Notes: generated by a model from the letters alone, not told the origin. A stretch of DNA of 64,000 nucleotides from Chitinophaga costaii (GCF_900094705.1 NZ_FMAR01000007.1:62001-126000), one strand, 5' to 3'. Counted from the first letter of the stretch, positions 36,556-46,532 are shown. Made by a program: numbers and translations.

Positions 36556-37095
36556 ATGAAAAAACGAGTGTTTATCCTCAGTCTTTGCAGCTTCATCACC
36601 TTCAGCGCCATGGCACAGCAACGTGGCCATAGCAGCTACAAAACAGTGGGCACTGACTACAACACCGCTCTGGGCGTAAGAGGAAATCCATACCTGATTG
36701 GCTTTACCGTAAAACATTTTGTAGAAGGACCACACGCCATTGAAGGCATGATCACTACAGACATCAACCGCAATGGCAACGTAACCTTTACCGGCTTGTA
36801 TGAGTACAACCTGAAAGTATTTCAAGACCTGCCGGAATGGAGCCTGTTTTTCGGCGGTGGCCTGCATTTCGGCGTGTACGACCGGTGGGACTTTAACCGG
36901 GACCGCTTCTATAAAAAAGGAGATGGGTCTTATGTAACTGGTGGTATAGATGGCATTATCGGAGTGTCCTACACTTTCAAAAAACTGCCCATCAACCTGA
37001 GTGCAGACCTGAAACCTTATGTAAATTTCAGCGGCCCTACTAAGTATATGGCCGAACAAATGGGCGGCGTAGCAGCCCGTTATACTTTTAAATAA
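36556..37095 (+). CDS. Small outer-membrane beta-barrel protein, paralogue 2
   Basis: 179 aa with signal peptide MKKRVFILSLCSFITFSAMAQ. The barrel pattern matches the preceding protein: YLIGFTVKHF, FTGLYEYNLKVF, FFGGGLHFGVY, IDGIIGVSYTFKKLPINLSADLKPYVNF and final strand ARYTFK. It lies 48 nt downstream on the same strand, so the pair is probably one operon. Likely structural or signal-receiving outer-membrane protein; specific role unknown. Confidence 0.75.
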   Translation: MKKRVFILSLCSFITFSAMAQQRGHSSYKTVGTDYNTALGVRGNPYLIGFTVKHFVEGPHAIEGMITTDINRNGNVTFTGLYEYNLKVFQDLPEWSLFFGGGLHFGVYDRWDFNRDRFYKKGDGSYVTGGIDGIIGVSYTFKKLPINLSADLKPYVNFSGPTKYMAEQMGGVAARYTFK

Positions 37096-37170
37096 TGCTG
37101 GCAAGGCTTTATCGTGCAAAACCCTGGCTTTGGCTGGGGTTTTGCTGTTTATATGCACTAACTTCCAGGT

Positions 37171-38733
37171 ATGAAAATCTTCTCCGCCGCACAGGTGCGC
37201 GAGGCCGATGCCTACACCATCGAACACCTGCCCATCACCAGCCTGCAACTGATGGAAAAGGCTGCCATCCAGTGTACACAATGGCTAGAAACCCGGTACA
37301 GCCAGGGCTACTCCTTTCATATTTTTTGCGGTGCGGGCAATAACGGTGGCGATGGCCTGGCCATTACCCGCTTGCTGCGCCAATTGGGCTATGAAGCCAC
37401 CGCCTACCTGCTGCAATATACCGATCAGTTTTCTACCGATAACCGCGCCAACCAGGCCGCCCTGCACAGCCAGGAAACTGCCGCCATAATCACCTTACAG
37501 CCAGGCGACAAGTTTCCCGCACTCCCGGAACATGCCATCCTTGTAGATGCCATTTTTGGCACTGGCATGAGCCGCCCCCTGCTGGGATTCCTGGCCGAAA
37601 CCGTACAGCAACTTAATGCCCTGAAAGACCGGTATACCATCGTATCCATAGACCTGCCTTCCGGCATGCTGGCCGATGAAAGCACGAAAGACCTGCTGAG
37701 TGTGCAAGCCCATCATACCCTGAGTTTCGAAGTATATAAACTCGCCTTCCTGCTGCCGGAAAATGCTAGTCGCACCGGCGAGGTTCATATACTTCCCATT
37801 GGACTGCACAAAGATTATATAACCCAAACGCCTACACGCTATGAACTGGCAGACACCGCGCTTATTCAAAGCATTTATAAACCCCGCCAGCCTTTTTCCC
37901 ACAAAGGAACTTATGGACATGTATTACTTATTGCAGGCAGTTATGGTAAATTGGGCGCTGCGGTGCTGAGCGCCCAGGCCTGTTTGCACGCCGGAGTAGG
38001 GCTGCTCACGGTATACGTGCCGGAAGCTGGGTATAACATTATTCAACTGGCCGCGCCGGCAGCTATGTGCCTGGTAGATGACAACCCCCAGCAAAGCGTT
38101 CAATTTCATGAAGCCGTTACCGCAGATGGTGCCGGCAAATACAAAACCATCGCCATTGGCCCTGGCCTGGGTACCAGTGGCGATACCGCCCGGGCATTCA
38201 AAAAATTATTGCAACGCTACCGCTCCCCCATGGTCATCGATGCCGATGCGCTCAACATCCTGGCCGCCGAAAAGCAACTGCTGGACCTGGTGCCACCCCA
38301 CTCCCTGCTTACCCCCCACCCTAAAGAGTTTGAACGGCTGTTCGGCCCTTCGGCCAATGATGTGGAACGGCTGGAAAAACTAGCCGCAGCCGCCCGCGAA
38401 CGCCAGCTTTACATCCTGCTCAAAGGCCGCTATACTGCGATCGCAGGGCCGGATGGTGCCGTATATTTTAATGCTACTGGCAATGCTGGCATGGCCACCG
38501 GCGGCAGCGGCGATGTACTCACCGGCATACTGGCCGGCATATTGGCCCAGGGTTATGCTCCCAAAGACGCCATGGTACTGGGTGCATGGCTGCACGGACT
38601 GGCCGGCGACCTGGGCGCAGCAGCAAGTAGCCAGGAAGCCCTGCTAGCCTCCGATATGGTACAATACATTGGTAAGGCCTACCAGGAAATAGCTGGCTAT
38701 GCAACCCTGCAACACCCTTCCAAAAATCTTTAA
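37171..38733 (+). CDS. nnr: Bifunctional NAD(P)H-hydrate epimerase / ADP-dependent dehydratase
   Basis: 520 aa. Repairs damaged, hydrated NAD(P)H: the N-terminal YjeF_N domain epimerises it and the C-terminal YjeF_C domain dehydrates it. N-terminal half (1-210) with GAGNNGGDGLAITRLL; C-terminal half (about 230-500) with HKGTYGHVLLIAGSYGKLGAA, PLGP-type IGPGLG and the ATP/ADP site MATGGSGDVLTGILAG. Fused as in E. coli Nnr. Cytoplasmic; single gene. Confidence 0.95.
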   Translation: MKIFSAAQVREADAYTIEHLPITSLQLMEKAAIQCTQWLETRYSQGYSFHIFCGAGNNGGDGLAITRLLRQLGYEATAYLLQYTDQFSTDNRANQAALHSQETAAIITLQPGDKFPALPEHAILVDAIFGTGMSRPLLGFLAETVQQLNALKDRYTIVSIDLPSGMLADESTKDLLSVQAHHTLSFEVYKLAFLLPENASRTGEVHILPIGLHKDYITQTPTRYELADTALIQSIYKPRQPFSHKGTYGHVLLIAGSYGKLGAAVLSAQACLHAGVGLLTVYVPEAGYNIIQLAAPAAMCLVDDNPQQSVQFHEAVTADGAGKYKTIAIGPGLGTSGDTARAFKKLLQRYRSPMVIDADALNILAAEKQLLDLVPPHSLLTPHPKEFERLFGPSANDVERLEKLAAAARERQLYILLKGRYTAIAGPDGAVYFNATGNAGMATGGSGDVLTGILAGILAQGYAPKDAMVLGAWLHGLAGDLGAAASSQEALLASDMVQYIGKAYQEIAGYATLQHPSKNL

Positions 38734-38910
38734 TGGTAATCGTTAAATTGTTATATTGTTGCATGTTTAACTGGTAAAGCCTGTGAAAACTCCAAAGAAA
38801 CTTTAGCCTCCGCCACTGCGGAAAATTTACGACCAAACGATACATTGCCAGGATAAACGAAGCGCTATCTAGTCAAATATTTCCACGTATTATAAAAACC
38901 TAGAACCAGT

Positions 38911-41121
38911 ATGAACATCGTTTATTTAGTCCCATTTTTTGGAATCATCGCCTTGTTATTTACAGCACTCCGTAGTGCGTGGGTGTCTCGCCAGGACGCA
39001 GGAAATGAGCGCATGATCGAAATCGCCAAATACATTGCCGACGGCGCCATGGCCTTCCTCAAAGCAGAATATAAAATACTGATTTACTTTGTCATCATCG
39101 CCGCCATGCTGCTTGGCTTCATGGGCGCTTCCCACGCAAATTCCGACTGGACCATTGCACTGGCCTTTATCGTAGGCGCCATCTTCTCTGCCACCGCAGG
39201 TTTTATCGGGATGAAGATCGCCACCAAAGCCAATGTGCGCACCGCACACGCCGCCCGTACCAGCCTGGCAAAAGCCTTGCAGGTATCTTTTACCGGCGGC
39301 TCCGTCATGGGCATGGGCGTGGCAGGCCTCGCCGTAATAGGACTAGGCGGCCTGTTTATCGTACTTAAGGCTTACTTCGGCGCCAGCGCCAATGCCCCAG
39401 AAATGATTAAAACCATTGAAGTACTCACTGGCTTTTCGCTGGGCGCAGAAAGCATTGCGCTGTTTGCCCGCGTAGGTGGTGGCATTTATACCAAAGCCGC
39501 CGATGTAGGTGCCGACCTGGTAGGCAAGGTGGAAGCCGGCATACCAGAAGACGATCCGCGTAACCCCGCTACCATTGCAGACAACGTAGGCGATAACGTA
39601 GGCGATGTAGCTGGTATGGGAGCCGACCTTTTCGGCTCCTACGTTGCCACCGTACTGGCCACTATGGTACTGGGCTCAGAAACCGCCGCCACCGACCGAT
39701 TCGGCGGCCTCTCCCCCATTTTATTGCCCATGCTCATTGCCGGCACCGGTATCATCTTATCAATCATTGCCACCTTCTTTGTGCGCATCAGCGATAACGC
39801 AGGGCTTACTACCAGTGTAGTCCAAAAGGCCCTGAACATGGGCAACTGGGGCGCTATCGTGCTTACCGCCATCGCCAGTTACTTCCTGGTCATATTTATA
39901 TTGCCCGACGGCCAGCTCACCCTGCGCGGCAATACCTTCACCCGCAACGGCGTTTTTGGTGCCATCATCGTAGGCCTGGTAGTAGGTACCCTCATTAGCC
40001 TTATCACAGAATATTATACCGCCATGGGCAAACGACCGGTGCGTTCCATCATCCGCCAGTCTGCCACCGGGCATGCCACCAATATTATAGGGGGCCTTTC
40101 CGTAGGTATGGAATCTACCGCCCTGCCCATCCTGGTACTCGCGGCGGGCATTTATGGCGCCCATCAATTTGCAGGACTTTACGGCGTAGCCATTGCCGCC
40201 GCCGGCATGATGGCCACCACCGCCATGCAGCTGGCCATCGATGCATTTGGCCCTATCGCCGATAACGCCGGTGGTATTGCAGAAATGAGCGAACTTCCCA
40301 AAGAAGTACGCGAAAAAACAGACATCCTTGATGCCGTAGGAAACACCACAGCCGCCACCGGCAAAGGTTTCGCCATTGCATCTGCCGCTCTAACCTCGCT
40401 GGCGCTTTTTGCCGCATTTGTAGGCGTATCCGGCATTCACGGCATCGACATTTACAAAGCCAAGGTGCTGGCCGGCCTGTTTGTAGGTGGAATGATACCC
40501 TTCATTTTCTCCTCGCTGGCCATCGCCGCCGTGGGCCGTGCCGCCATGGCTATGGTGGAAGAAGTAAGGCGGCAGTTCCGCGAAATACCCGGCATACTGG
40601 AAGGCACCGGCAAACCCGAATACGATAAATGCGTAGCCATTTCTACCAATGCTTCCATCCGCGAAATGCTGCTGCCCGGTGCCATTGCACTCATCTCTCC
40701 TTTACTCATTGGCTTCCTCTTTGGGCCAGAAGTGCTAGGCGGTTTCCTGGCCGGTGCCACCGTAAGCGGGGTGCTGATGGGCCTTTTCCAGAACAACGCC
40801 GGCGGTGCATGGGATAACGCAAAAAAATCGTTTGAAAAAGGGGTGTTGATCAATGGAGAAATGTTCTATAAAAAATCCGAACCCCATAAAGCATCTGTAA
40901 CCGGCGATACAGTGGGCGACCCATTCAAGGATACCTCCGGACCTTCCATGAACATATTGATTAAACTGATGTCTATCGTGTCGCTGGTCATTGCTCCTAC
41001 GCTGTCTACCATGTTCCCCCATGATGATACAGCTACCGCGCAAAAGCCACCCATAAAAACGGAAGTGGCAATGGCTATCCTTACCCCGGCTCCATATACA
41101 GTGGTTTTGCAACACCACTAA
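38911..41121 (+). CDS. hppA: K+-dependent-type membrane pyrophosphatase
   Basis: 736 aa, about 16 TM helices. Couples pyrophosphate hydrolysis to H+ (or Na+) pumping. Catalytic signatures: [30 protein letters not shown] (starting at D198) and [16 protein letters not shown] repeats. In [13 protein letters not shown] the diagnostic positions are A481 and G484, where K+-independent enzymes carry Lys and Thr; this predicts potassium-dependent activity. Whether it moves Na+ or H+ cannot be settled by eye. A hairpin terminator follows at 41152. Confidence 0.95.
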   Translation: MNIVYLVPFFGIIALLFTALRSAWVSRQDAGNERMIEIAKYIADGAMAFLKAEYKILIYFVIIAAMLLGFMGASHANSDWTIALAFIVGAIFSATAGFIGMKIATKANVRTAHAARTSLAKALQVSFTGGSVMGMGVAGLAVIGLGGLFIVLKAYFGASANAPEMIKTIEVLTGFSLGAESIALFARVGGGIYTKAADVGADLVGKVEAGIPEDDPRNPATIADNVGDNVGDVAGMGADLFGSYVATVLATMVLGSETAATDRFGGLSPILLPMLIAGTGIILSIIATFFVRISDNAGLTTSVVQKALNMGNWGAIVLTAIASYFLVIFILPDGQLTLRGNTFTRNGVFGAIIVGLVVGTLISLITEYYTAMGKRPVRSIIRQSATGHATNIIGGLSVGMESTALPILVLAAGIYGAHQFAGLYGVAIAAAGMMATTAMQLAIDAFGPIADNAGGIAEMSELPKEVREKTDILDAVGNTTAATGKGFAIASAALTSLALFAAFVGVSGIHGIDIYKAKVLAGLFVGGMIPFIFSSLAIAAVGRAAMAMVEEVRRQFREIPGILEGTGKPEYDKCVAISTNASIREMLLPGAIALISPLLIGFLFGPEVLGGFLAGATVSGVLMGLFQNNAGGAWDNAKKSFEKGVLINGEMFYKKSEPHKASVTGDTVGDPFKDTSGPSMNILIKLMSIVSLVIAPTLSTMFPHDDTATAQKPPIKTEVAMAILTPAPYTVVLQHH

Positions 41122-41151
41122 GCAAAAGGCCGGCATCGGCTAACGGAAAAT

Positions 41152-41198
41152 CCGGGATACATGGGGTATTTTACCTAAAAGTGTATCCCGGCATTTTT
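41152..41198 (+). terminator. Terminator of hppA
   Basis: CCGGGATAC (41152-41160) pairs exactly with GTATCCCGG (41183-41191), with an inner GGTA/TACC pair, then a T-run. It begins 31 nt after the hppA stop. Confidence 0.8.
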
Positions 41199-41240
41199 TC
41201 CAAACCCGCCTATTATACCAGCCCCTTCGCCTAAAAAATT

Positions 41241-41293
41241 TTGCATTTTCCGAAACCCGGCTTATCTTTGTACTGTAATACGATTTATTACAG
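41241..41293 (+). promoter_or_regulatory. Promoter plus autoregulatory operator of the Rrf2 gene
   Basis: TTG (41241-41243), 19-nt spacer, TATCTTTG (41263-41270): a perfect Bacteroidota promoter. Immediately after it, CTGTAATA and its complement TATTACAG (8-bp arms, 5-nt spacer, 41273-41293) cover the predicted transcription start near 41277 and end at the base just before the ATG at 41295. This is the classic place for a self-repressing operator. Confidence 0.75.
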
Positions 41294-41294
41294 A

Positions 41295-41726
41295 ATGGTA
41301 AAAAGTAAATTCGCCATATCAGTTCACATCCTCTCCCTCCTGAATAACAGTGAGGAAGAATGGACATCCTCCGAGTACCTGGCTAGCTCGCTCAATGCAA
41401 ACCCTGCCCTGGTACGTAAGGAGTTAGGCGCCCTGCGATCAGCAGGTTTGGTGGAAAGCAAAGAAGGTAAAAATGGTGGTTCCCGGCTTACCCGCCCCGG
41501 GAATGAAGTCCTCTTATCCGATATATTTGCAGCCATTAAGGAAGACCACATTTTCAGTTACGCCCCCAATTTGCCCAGTGAAGACTGCCCGGTGGGCAAA
41601 CAAATTAATCAATCGCTCGATCACCTTTTTTGCCGCATCGACAACTCCGTGCACGATTGCCTGCACCACATTACGCTGGCGGATTTTTGCAGGCAGTTTG
41701 CTAATTGCAAAACAAAACAACCATAA
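41295..41726 (+). CDS. Rrf2-family repressor (YwnA-like)
   Basis: 143 aa. Winged helix at the N-terminus (KFAISVHILSLLNN, TSSEYLASSLNANPALVRKELGALRSAGLVES), then a C-terminal segment with five Cys (98, 113, 122, 132, 138), which differs from the spacing of IscR and may sense a thiol or electrophile. The start is set by the promoter and palindrome directly upstream. It is followed, 180 nt on, by an NAD(P)-binding reductase, the same pairing as ywnA-ywnB in Bacillus. Likely represses itself and that gene. Confidence 0.9.
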   Translation: MVKSKFAISVHILSLLNNSEEEWTSSEYLASSLNANPALVRKELGALRSAGLVESKEGKNGGSRLTRPGNEVLLSDIFAAIKEDHIFSYAPNLPSEDCPVGKQINQSLDHLFCRIDNSVHDCLHHITLADFCRQFANCKTKQP

Positions 41727-41907
41727 ACATTTTTCAGGTCTACATTTTTTAATGCTATGCAAACATGTGTTATGTTTTTTCTTAGTTATAACTGCAACAA
41801 TTTTTACAACAATTATAACCATCAGCAGCAGTTGGCTCCTTAATTGATGGAAGAAACTGTTCGTTTAAAATTATGTTTTATATATCACACGCTTAAAACA
41901 CACTCTT

Positions 41908-42552
41908 ATGAAAGTTGCAATTATTGGCGCTTCTGGTTATATTGGAAAAGAAATCCTGGCAGAAGCACTGAACCGTGGCCACCAAGTTACCGCCATCGTG
42001 CGCGATGTTACAAAGATTACCGACACCCACCCTCAACTCACCGTGGTGAAGGCAGACGTGCTGGACGAAGTCGCAGTGGCAGCTGCCGTAAAAGGCAATG
42101 AAGCCGTGATTAGCTCCTACAACGCCGGTCAGGATGCCAGTGACATCCTCGACACCTATGGCCGCGCCATCCGCAGTATACTTAATGGCGTGAAAGACGC
42201 AGGTATTCATCGCTTCCTGGCCGTAAGCGGTGCGGGCAGCCTGGAAATTGAACCCGGCCTTCAGTTGCTGGATACTCCAGAATTCCCCGAACTTTGGAAA
42301 GCCGGTGCCACCGCCACCCGCGAAGCCTTTTACACCATCAAGGCTCAGTCGGACCTGGACTGGACGGTTATTAGCCCCGCCATGAATATAGAACCCGGCC
42401 CCCGTACCGGCGTATTCCGCCTGGGCCGCGACCAGGTAGTTGCCGATGCAAAAGGCGAAAGCCGTATTTCCACCAAAGACTTTGCCGTAGCAGTGATAGA
42501 CGAACTGGAAAAACCACAGCACATTAAACAACGGTTTACCCTGGCGTACTAA
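41908..42552 (+). CDS. NAD(P)-binding oxidoreductase, NmrA/YwnB-like
   Basis: 214 aa atypical short-chain dehydrogenase. Rossmann motif GASGYIGKE at residues 7-15, VTAIVRD and VVKADVLD for the cofactor, FLAVSGAGSLEI and WTVISPAMNIEPGPRTG typical of YwnB/NmrA-like NAD(P)H-binding proteins. No complete YxxxK catalytic pair is apparent. Cytoplasmic. Probably induced with the upstream Rrf2 regulator, in response to an electrophile or redox stress (inference). A strong terminator follows. Confidence 0.9.
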   Translation: MKVAIIGASGYIGKEILAEALNRGHQVTAIVRDVTKITDTHPQLTVVKADVLDEVAVAAAVKGNEAVISSYNAGQDASDILDTYGRAIRSILNGVKDAGIHRFLAVSGAGSLEIEPGLQLLDTPEFPELWKAGATATREAFYTIKAQSDLDWTVISPAMNIEPGPRTGVFRLGRDQVVADAKGESRISTKDFAVAVIDELEKPQHIKQRFTLAY

Positions 42553-42606
42553 TCCTGGTACTCCATTTTGCATACCGTCCTCCGTAAATCCGGATATCCG
42601 GTTATT

Positions 42607-42642
42607 CCGCAGGCTCCTTTTTGAGCGCCTGCGGTTTTTTTT
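42607..42642 (+). terminator. Terminator of the NmrA-like gene
   Basis: CCGCAGGC (42607-42614) pairs exactly with GCCTGCGG (42627-42634), followed by a run of eight T. A separate 12-bp palindrome CCGGATATCCGG (42590-42601) lies just upstream, of unknown role. Confidence 0.9.
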
Positions 42643-42913
42643 GCCCTGTTGTTGTCTTGTGCCTGTCTATGCTACACATTTTTTAAAAAAATAATGGCAA
42701 ATTCTCCCCATTCGGCGGTTAAAACAGTTCCTTTGCAGATTCATTCGGAACCTGGTAAAATATAAAGGTTCATTTAATCGTCTAATGACCAGTACACCCG
42801 CTTATTTCACTGCTCAAACTGATTTAAAAAAGCGTCAGGAGGGTAATTCCGTTCCTACATGTCTGACTGTAACGACATTACTAACCAGTTTCCCCTACAT
42901 GACTTTACCGGCT
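42643..42913. other. Leader region of the TonB-receptor gene
   Basis: About 270 nt before the receptor start. It contains TTTG near 42732 and TAAAATATA about 20 nt later, a weak promoter candidate. An open frame from 42785 runs into the receptor but carries no signal peptide at its N-terminus, so it is treated as untranslated. Confidence 0.4.
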
Positions 42914-45289
42914 ATGAAAACATTCAGCAATCTTTGCGCGTTGCTCCTTTCGCTCCTACTCACGCAAACAGCAATGGCACAACAACGCTATACCCTGCGG
43001 GGCTACGTGAAAGACAAACAAAACGGCGAGAGCCTCATCGGCATCTCCATCGGCGTACCTGGAACGGGCCTCGGCACGGTAACCAACGAGTATGGCTTTT
43101 ATAGCCTGACCCTCCCTGCCGGTACCCACGACATACAATTTACTTACGTAGGCTATACCACTTTCAAAACAACTATTGCCCTGAAAAGCAACCAATCCAT
43201 GGATGTGAAGCTGGAACAATCCAGCAGCCAGTTGAACGAAGTAACCATCACCGGAAAGCAGAACGACAAAGCCGTGAACAACATGAGTACCGGATTGCAG
43301 AAACTCAGTATGGCCCAAATGAAAAAGATGCCCACCTTCATGGGTGAGGTAGACGTGCTGCGTGCCATCCAAACGCTCCCGGGCGTAACTACCGTAGGTG
43401 AAGGCTCTTCCGGCTTCAACGTTCGTGGCGGCGCTACCGATGAAAATCTTATTCTGCTGGACGAAGCCCCGGTTTACAACTCCTCGCATATGCTTGGCTT
43501 TTTCTCCGTATTTAATCCGGATGCCGTAAAAAGCCTCAACCTCATGAAAGGAGGTTTTCCAGCCGAATACGGCGGCCGTACCTCCTCCGTACTGGATATC
43601 CGCATGAAGGATGGGAACAATCAGAAAATGCAGGTAAATGGCGGCATTGGCGACATTTTCAGCCGCATAAGCGTGGAAGGACCCATCAAGAAAGACGAAT
43701 CTTCCTTTATCATTGCTGCACGCCGCTCCTATGTGGATATATTAATGAAACCCTTCCTAAAGGGCGACATGAAAGACACAAAACTGAACTTCTATGACAT
43801 TACCGGCAAGCTTAATTTCAAGCTCAATAAAAATAATACCCTATTTGTAAGCGGCTACATTGGCCGCGACGTGTTTGGCTTCCAGAAACAAGCCGACCTG
43901 AACTGGGGCAACTCCACCGTGAGCATCCGCTGGAACCACGTGTTCAATGACCGCCTGTTCCTCAATGCCACTACCTATTACAGCAACTACGATTATAACA
44001 TCAGCTTCAATAACTCCACCAGCAAAGACGCTAACGAACAATCAGAGGGCTATAGTTGGAAGTCTAACATCAAGAACTACGGTATTAAACCGGCATTCAC
44101 GTATTATCTCAATACCAATAACACCATTCACTTTGGGGTGAATGCCATTTACTACACCTTCCAACCAGGTACCGGCATAGGTTCCAGCGGAGGAACGCAG
44201 TTAGCCACCATCCTGCCCGACAAACACGCTGTGGAGGCAGCCCTTTACGTAGATCATGAATATAAGATCGGTAAGAAATTCGGCCTCCAATACGGCCTGC
44301 GTCTCTCCGACTTTACTTACCTGGGCAGCGGTACCGCCTACTATTTCCGCGATACCACCCCCGGCATCCGCAAGCCTTTCGATCATTCAAAGGACTTTGG
44401 CAAAAATGAAAAAATTGTAACCTACAAATACCTGGAGCCACGCATTAACGTGCGGTACAACCTGACAGACGACCAGGCCCTGAAAGCCTCCTATACCCGC
44501 ACCTCGCAGTTTATGCACCAGATTTCCAACACCGCATCCCCCACGCCGGTAGATATCTGGACACCCAGCTCCAACAACATAAAACCACAACTGGCCGACC
44601 AAATATCACTAGGCTATTTTTACAATGCCCGCAACGATGCGTTTGAGGCATCCGCAGAAGTGTTCTACAAAAAGATAGAAAACCAGATAGACTACATCGA
44701 TAATTCAAATCTATACCTGAACGCACTCGTGGAAGGCGACCTACTCCCCTCGCATAGCCGCGCTTACGGGCTGGAGCTGTACGTGAAAAAAGATATCGGG
44801 AATAACACCGGCTGGATTAGTTATACCCTGTCGCGCTCCGAACGACAAACCAATGGCATCAGCGGCGGCGACTGGATACTGAACCGTTACGACCGCACCC
44901 ATAACCTGAGTTTTGTAGGCACCCATGAATTTGACAAACGCCACTCATTATCAGTCAACTTCACCTACGCTTCCGGCACACCTGCCACCTATGCCGATGC
45001 CCGCCTGGAATACCAGCAATGGGACATTCCCTATAACACCACCGATCAGCGCAGTAATTACCGCCTGCCCGCTTATCACCGGCTGGACCTGAGCTACACA
45101 CTGAAACGACCCAAACACAGGCGTTGGGAAGGCGAATGGGTGTTCTCGCTATATAACGTGTACGCCCGCCGGAATACTTATTCCATCTACTTCCAGCAGG
45201 ACCCCGACAATGCAGCCCACCGGGAAGCGGTGCGCTTGTCCATCATTGGTAGCATAATCCCCGGCATTACCTACAACTTTAAATTTTAA
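42914..45289 (+). CDS. TonB-dependent receptor with carboxypeptidase-like N-terminal domain
   Basis: 791 aa outer-membrane receptor. Start at 42914 gives the signal peptide MKTFSNLCALLLSLLLTQTAMAQ. Then CarboxypepD_reg-like domain (about 25-110: YTLRGYVKDKQNGESLIGISI), plug domain (about 115-230: DVLRAIQTLPGV, GFNVRGGATDENLILLDEAPVY) and 22-strand barrel ending YNFKF. Not a SusC type: it lacks a SusD partner and is shorter. Paired 5 nt downstream with a DUF4249 lipoprotein, a recurrent Bacteroidota arrangement for uptake of an unknown ligand. Confidence 0.93.
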   Translation: MKTFSNLCALLLSLLLTQTAMAQQRYTLRGYVKDKQNGESLIGISIGVPGTGLGTVTNEYGFYSLTLPAGTHDIQFTYVGYTTFKTTIALKSNQSMDVKLEQSSSQLNEVTITGKQNDKAVNNMSTGLQKLSMAQMKKMPTFMGEVDVLRAIQTLPGVTTVGEGSSGFNVRGGATDENLILLDEAPVYNSSHMLGFFSVFNPDAVKSLNLMKGGFPAEYGGRTSSVLDIRMKDGNNQKMQVNGGIGDIFSRISVEGPIKKDESSFIIAARRSYVDILMKPFLKGDMKDTKLNFYDITGKLNFKLNKNNTLFVSGYIGRDVFGFQKQADLNWGNSTVSIRWNHVFNDRLFLNATTYYSNYDYNISFNNSTSKDANEQSEGYSWKSNIKNYGIKPAFTYYLNTNNTIHFGVNAIYYTFQPGTGIGSSGGTQLATILPDKHAVEAALYVDHEYKIGKKFGLQYGLRLSDFTYLGSGTAYYFRDTTPGIRKPFDHSKDFGKNEKIVTYKYLEPRINVRYNLTDDQALKASYTRTSQFMHQISNTASPTPVDIWTPSSNNIKPQLADQISLGYFYNARNDAFEASAEVFYKKIENQIDYIDNSNLYLNALVEGDLLPSHSRAYGLELYVKKDIGNNTGWISYTLSRSERQTNGISGGDWILNRYDRTHNLSFVGTHEFDKRHSLSVNFTYASGTPATYADARLEYQQWDIPYNTTDQRSNYRLPAYHRLDLSYTLKRPKHRRWEGEWVFSLYNVYARRNTYSIYFQQDPDNAAHREAVRLSIIGSIIPGITYNFKF

Positions 45290-45294
45290 TCAAC

Positions 45295-46167
45295 ATGCAA
45301 AAGTTCCCCCTCCTCTTATTATTGGCCACAGGATTACTTTTTGGAGCCTGCACCGATGTTATAAAACTGGATGTGCCCAACAAGAAAAACTACCCGGTGC
45401 TGGATGCCGTAATTACCGACCAGCCAGGCGTACAAAAAATCCGTTTTACCAATTCGGTGCCTTACCAGGATGATAGCACCGCACCGGTCATAACCACCGC
45501 TTCCATGACGCTTTTAGATGTAACGGATAATAACACCTATCCCTTTATCTACGGCGCAGATGGCTACTACAGCTATAATCCTGGCGAAAACATTGCCATC
45601 GGAAAACTGGGCCATGTGTACAAGCTCCACATAGAATACCAAGGTGAAATTTATGAAGCCTACGATACCATCAAGCGCATCCCAGAAATAGATTCCGTGA
45701 CCTATAAATACAAATCCAAAGAAGATAATGTGGCAGGCAAAGAAGGTTATTTTGCGCGGGTATTCATCACAGATATTAAAGGTGCTACCGATCACTACTG
45801 GCTACGCGCTTACCGTAACAACCTGCAAACCCGCAATACAGACGCCTTTGCGATAGATGGCGCATTCAACGAAGGCCTGGCCGATGGTTTTCCCCTCATC
45901 CTTCCATTGAGTGAAAGCATCACCCGCGACGACAAGCCTTACCAAATCGGAGATACAGTGATCGTACAATTTTCATCGCTCACTTATCCTACTTATAATT
46001 TCATGAACCAGGCTTACAACCAGATCAACAACGGAGGCCTATTTGCTTCCGTGCTGGAAAACGTGAAAAGTAATGCACTCAACGTATCTCCCTCCAGCAC
46101 CCAAAAAATACTGGGCTGGTTTAGCACGAATAGCGTGCGTTATAAATCAGTGATCATTCAGCCATAA
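45295..46167 (+). CDS. DUF4249 lipoprotein, partner of the TonB receptor
   Basis: 290 aa. Lipoprotein signal MQKFPLLLLLATGLLFGAC with Cys19. The body opens DVIKLDVPNKKNYPVLDAVITDQPGVQKIRFTNS, characteristic of DUF4249 proteins, and ends in a beta-rich domain. Starts 5 nt after the receptor stop, so the two are one operon. It probably sits on the outer membrane beside the receptor; no biochemical activity is known for the family. Confidence 0.88.
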   Translation: MQKFPLLLLLATGLLFGACTDVIKLDVPNKKNYPVLDAVITDQPGVQKIRFTNSVPYQDDSTAPVITTASMTLLDVTDNNTYPFIYGADGYYSYNPGENIAIGKLGHVYKLHIEYQGEIYEAYDTIKRIPEIDSVTYKYKSKEDNVAGKEGYFARVFITDIKGATDHYWLRAYRNNLQTRNTDAFAIDGAFNEGLADGFPLILPLSESITRDDKPYQIGDTVIVQFSSLTYPTYNFMNQAYNQINNGGLFASVLENVKSNALNVSPSSTQKILGWFSTNSVRYKSVIIQP

Positions 46168-46223
46168 GCTAAACATCTTCCAATAGCGTGTATCCATTAC
46201 CGTTATTGTAATAAACACTTACC

Positions 46224-46276
46224 AAACAGGCCTACAAAACAGAATTTACTATTCCGTTATGTAGGCCTGTTTTTTT
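46224..46276 (+). terminator. Terminator of the receptor/DUF4249 operon
   Basis: AAACAGGCCTACA (46224-46236) and TGTAGGCCTGTTT (46260-46272) form a perfect 13-bp stem followed by a T-run. Confidence 0.9.
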
Positions 46277-46460
46277 ACAAAAAAATGCACCCGGATGCCT
46301 GCCAATAAAAGATATCCCTACTCGCTTCGTAGCACTCATTTCAAGTAATTATTTAATCAAGGATAGGATCCTGCTCACCATTTAAAACGAGCGCGTTGCC
46401 CCAGCCACCCATCCCCTGTTTTCGCCTATCCTCCTCATTCCTCAAAATAAATTTGCACAC
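46277..46460. other. Intergenic sequence upstream of the blaI operators
   Basis: About 185 nt between the DUF4249 terminator and the operator pair. A minus-strand frame here has no coding character. Confidence 0.4.
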
Positions 46461-46500
46461 TACGAAAAGTATCGTACATTTGACTACGAAAATATTCGTA
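46461..46500 (+). promoter_or_regulatory. BlaI-type operators in front of blaI
   Basis: TACGAAAAGTATCGTA (46461-46476, 5-bp arms, weaker) and TACGAAAATATTCGTA (46485-46500). The second is base-for-base the same as the site before the S41 protease (21241-21256). It lies between a TTTG (46479-46482) and TACATTAT (46503-46510), i.e. between the presumed -33 and -7 boxes, where a bound repressor would block transcription. Centres are 24 bp apart. Confidence 0.8.
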
Positions 46501-46532
46501 AATACATTATTGAAACAGGCTACGGTAATCAT

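Noticed and set aside
41893..42573. 226-codon frame antisense to the NmrA-like reductase
   Set aside because: The sense frame has the Rossmann motif and family signatures; the antisense frame has none.
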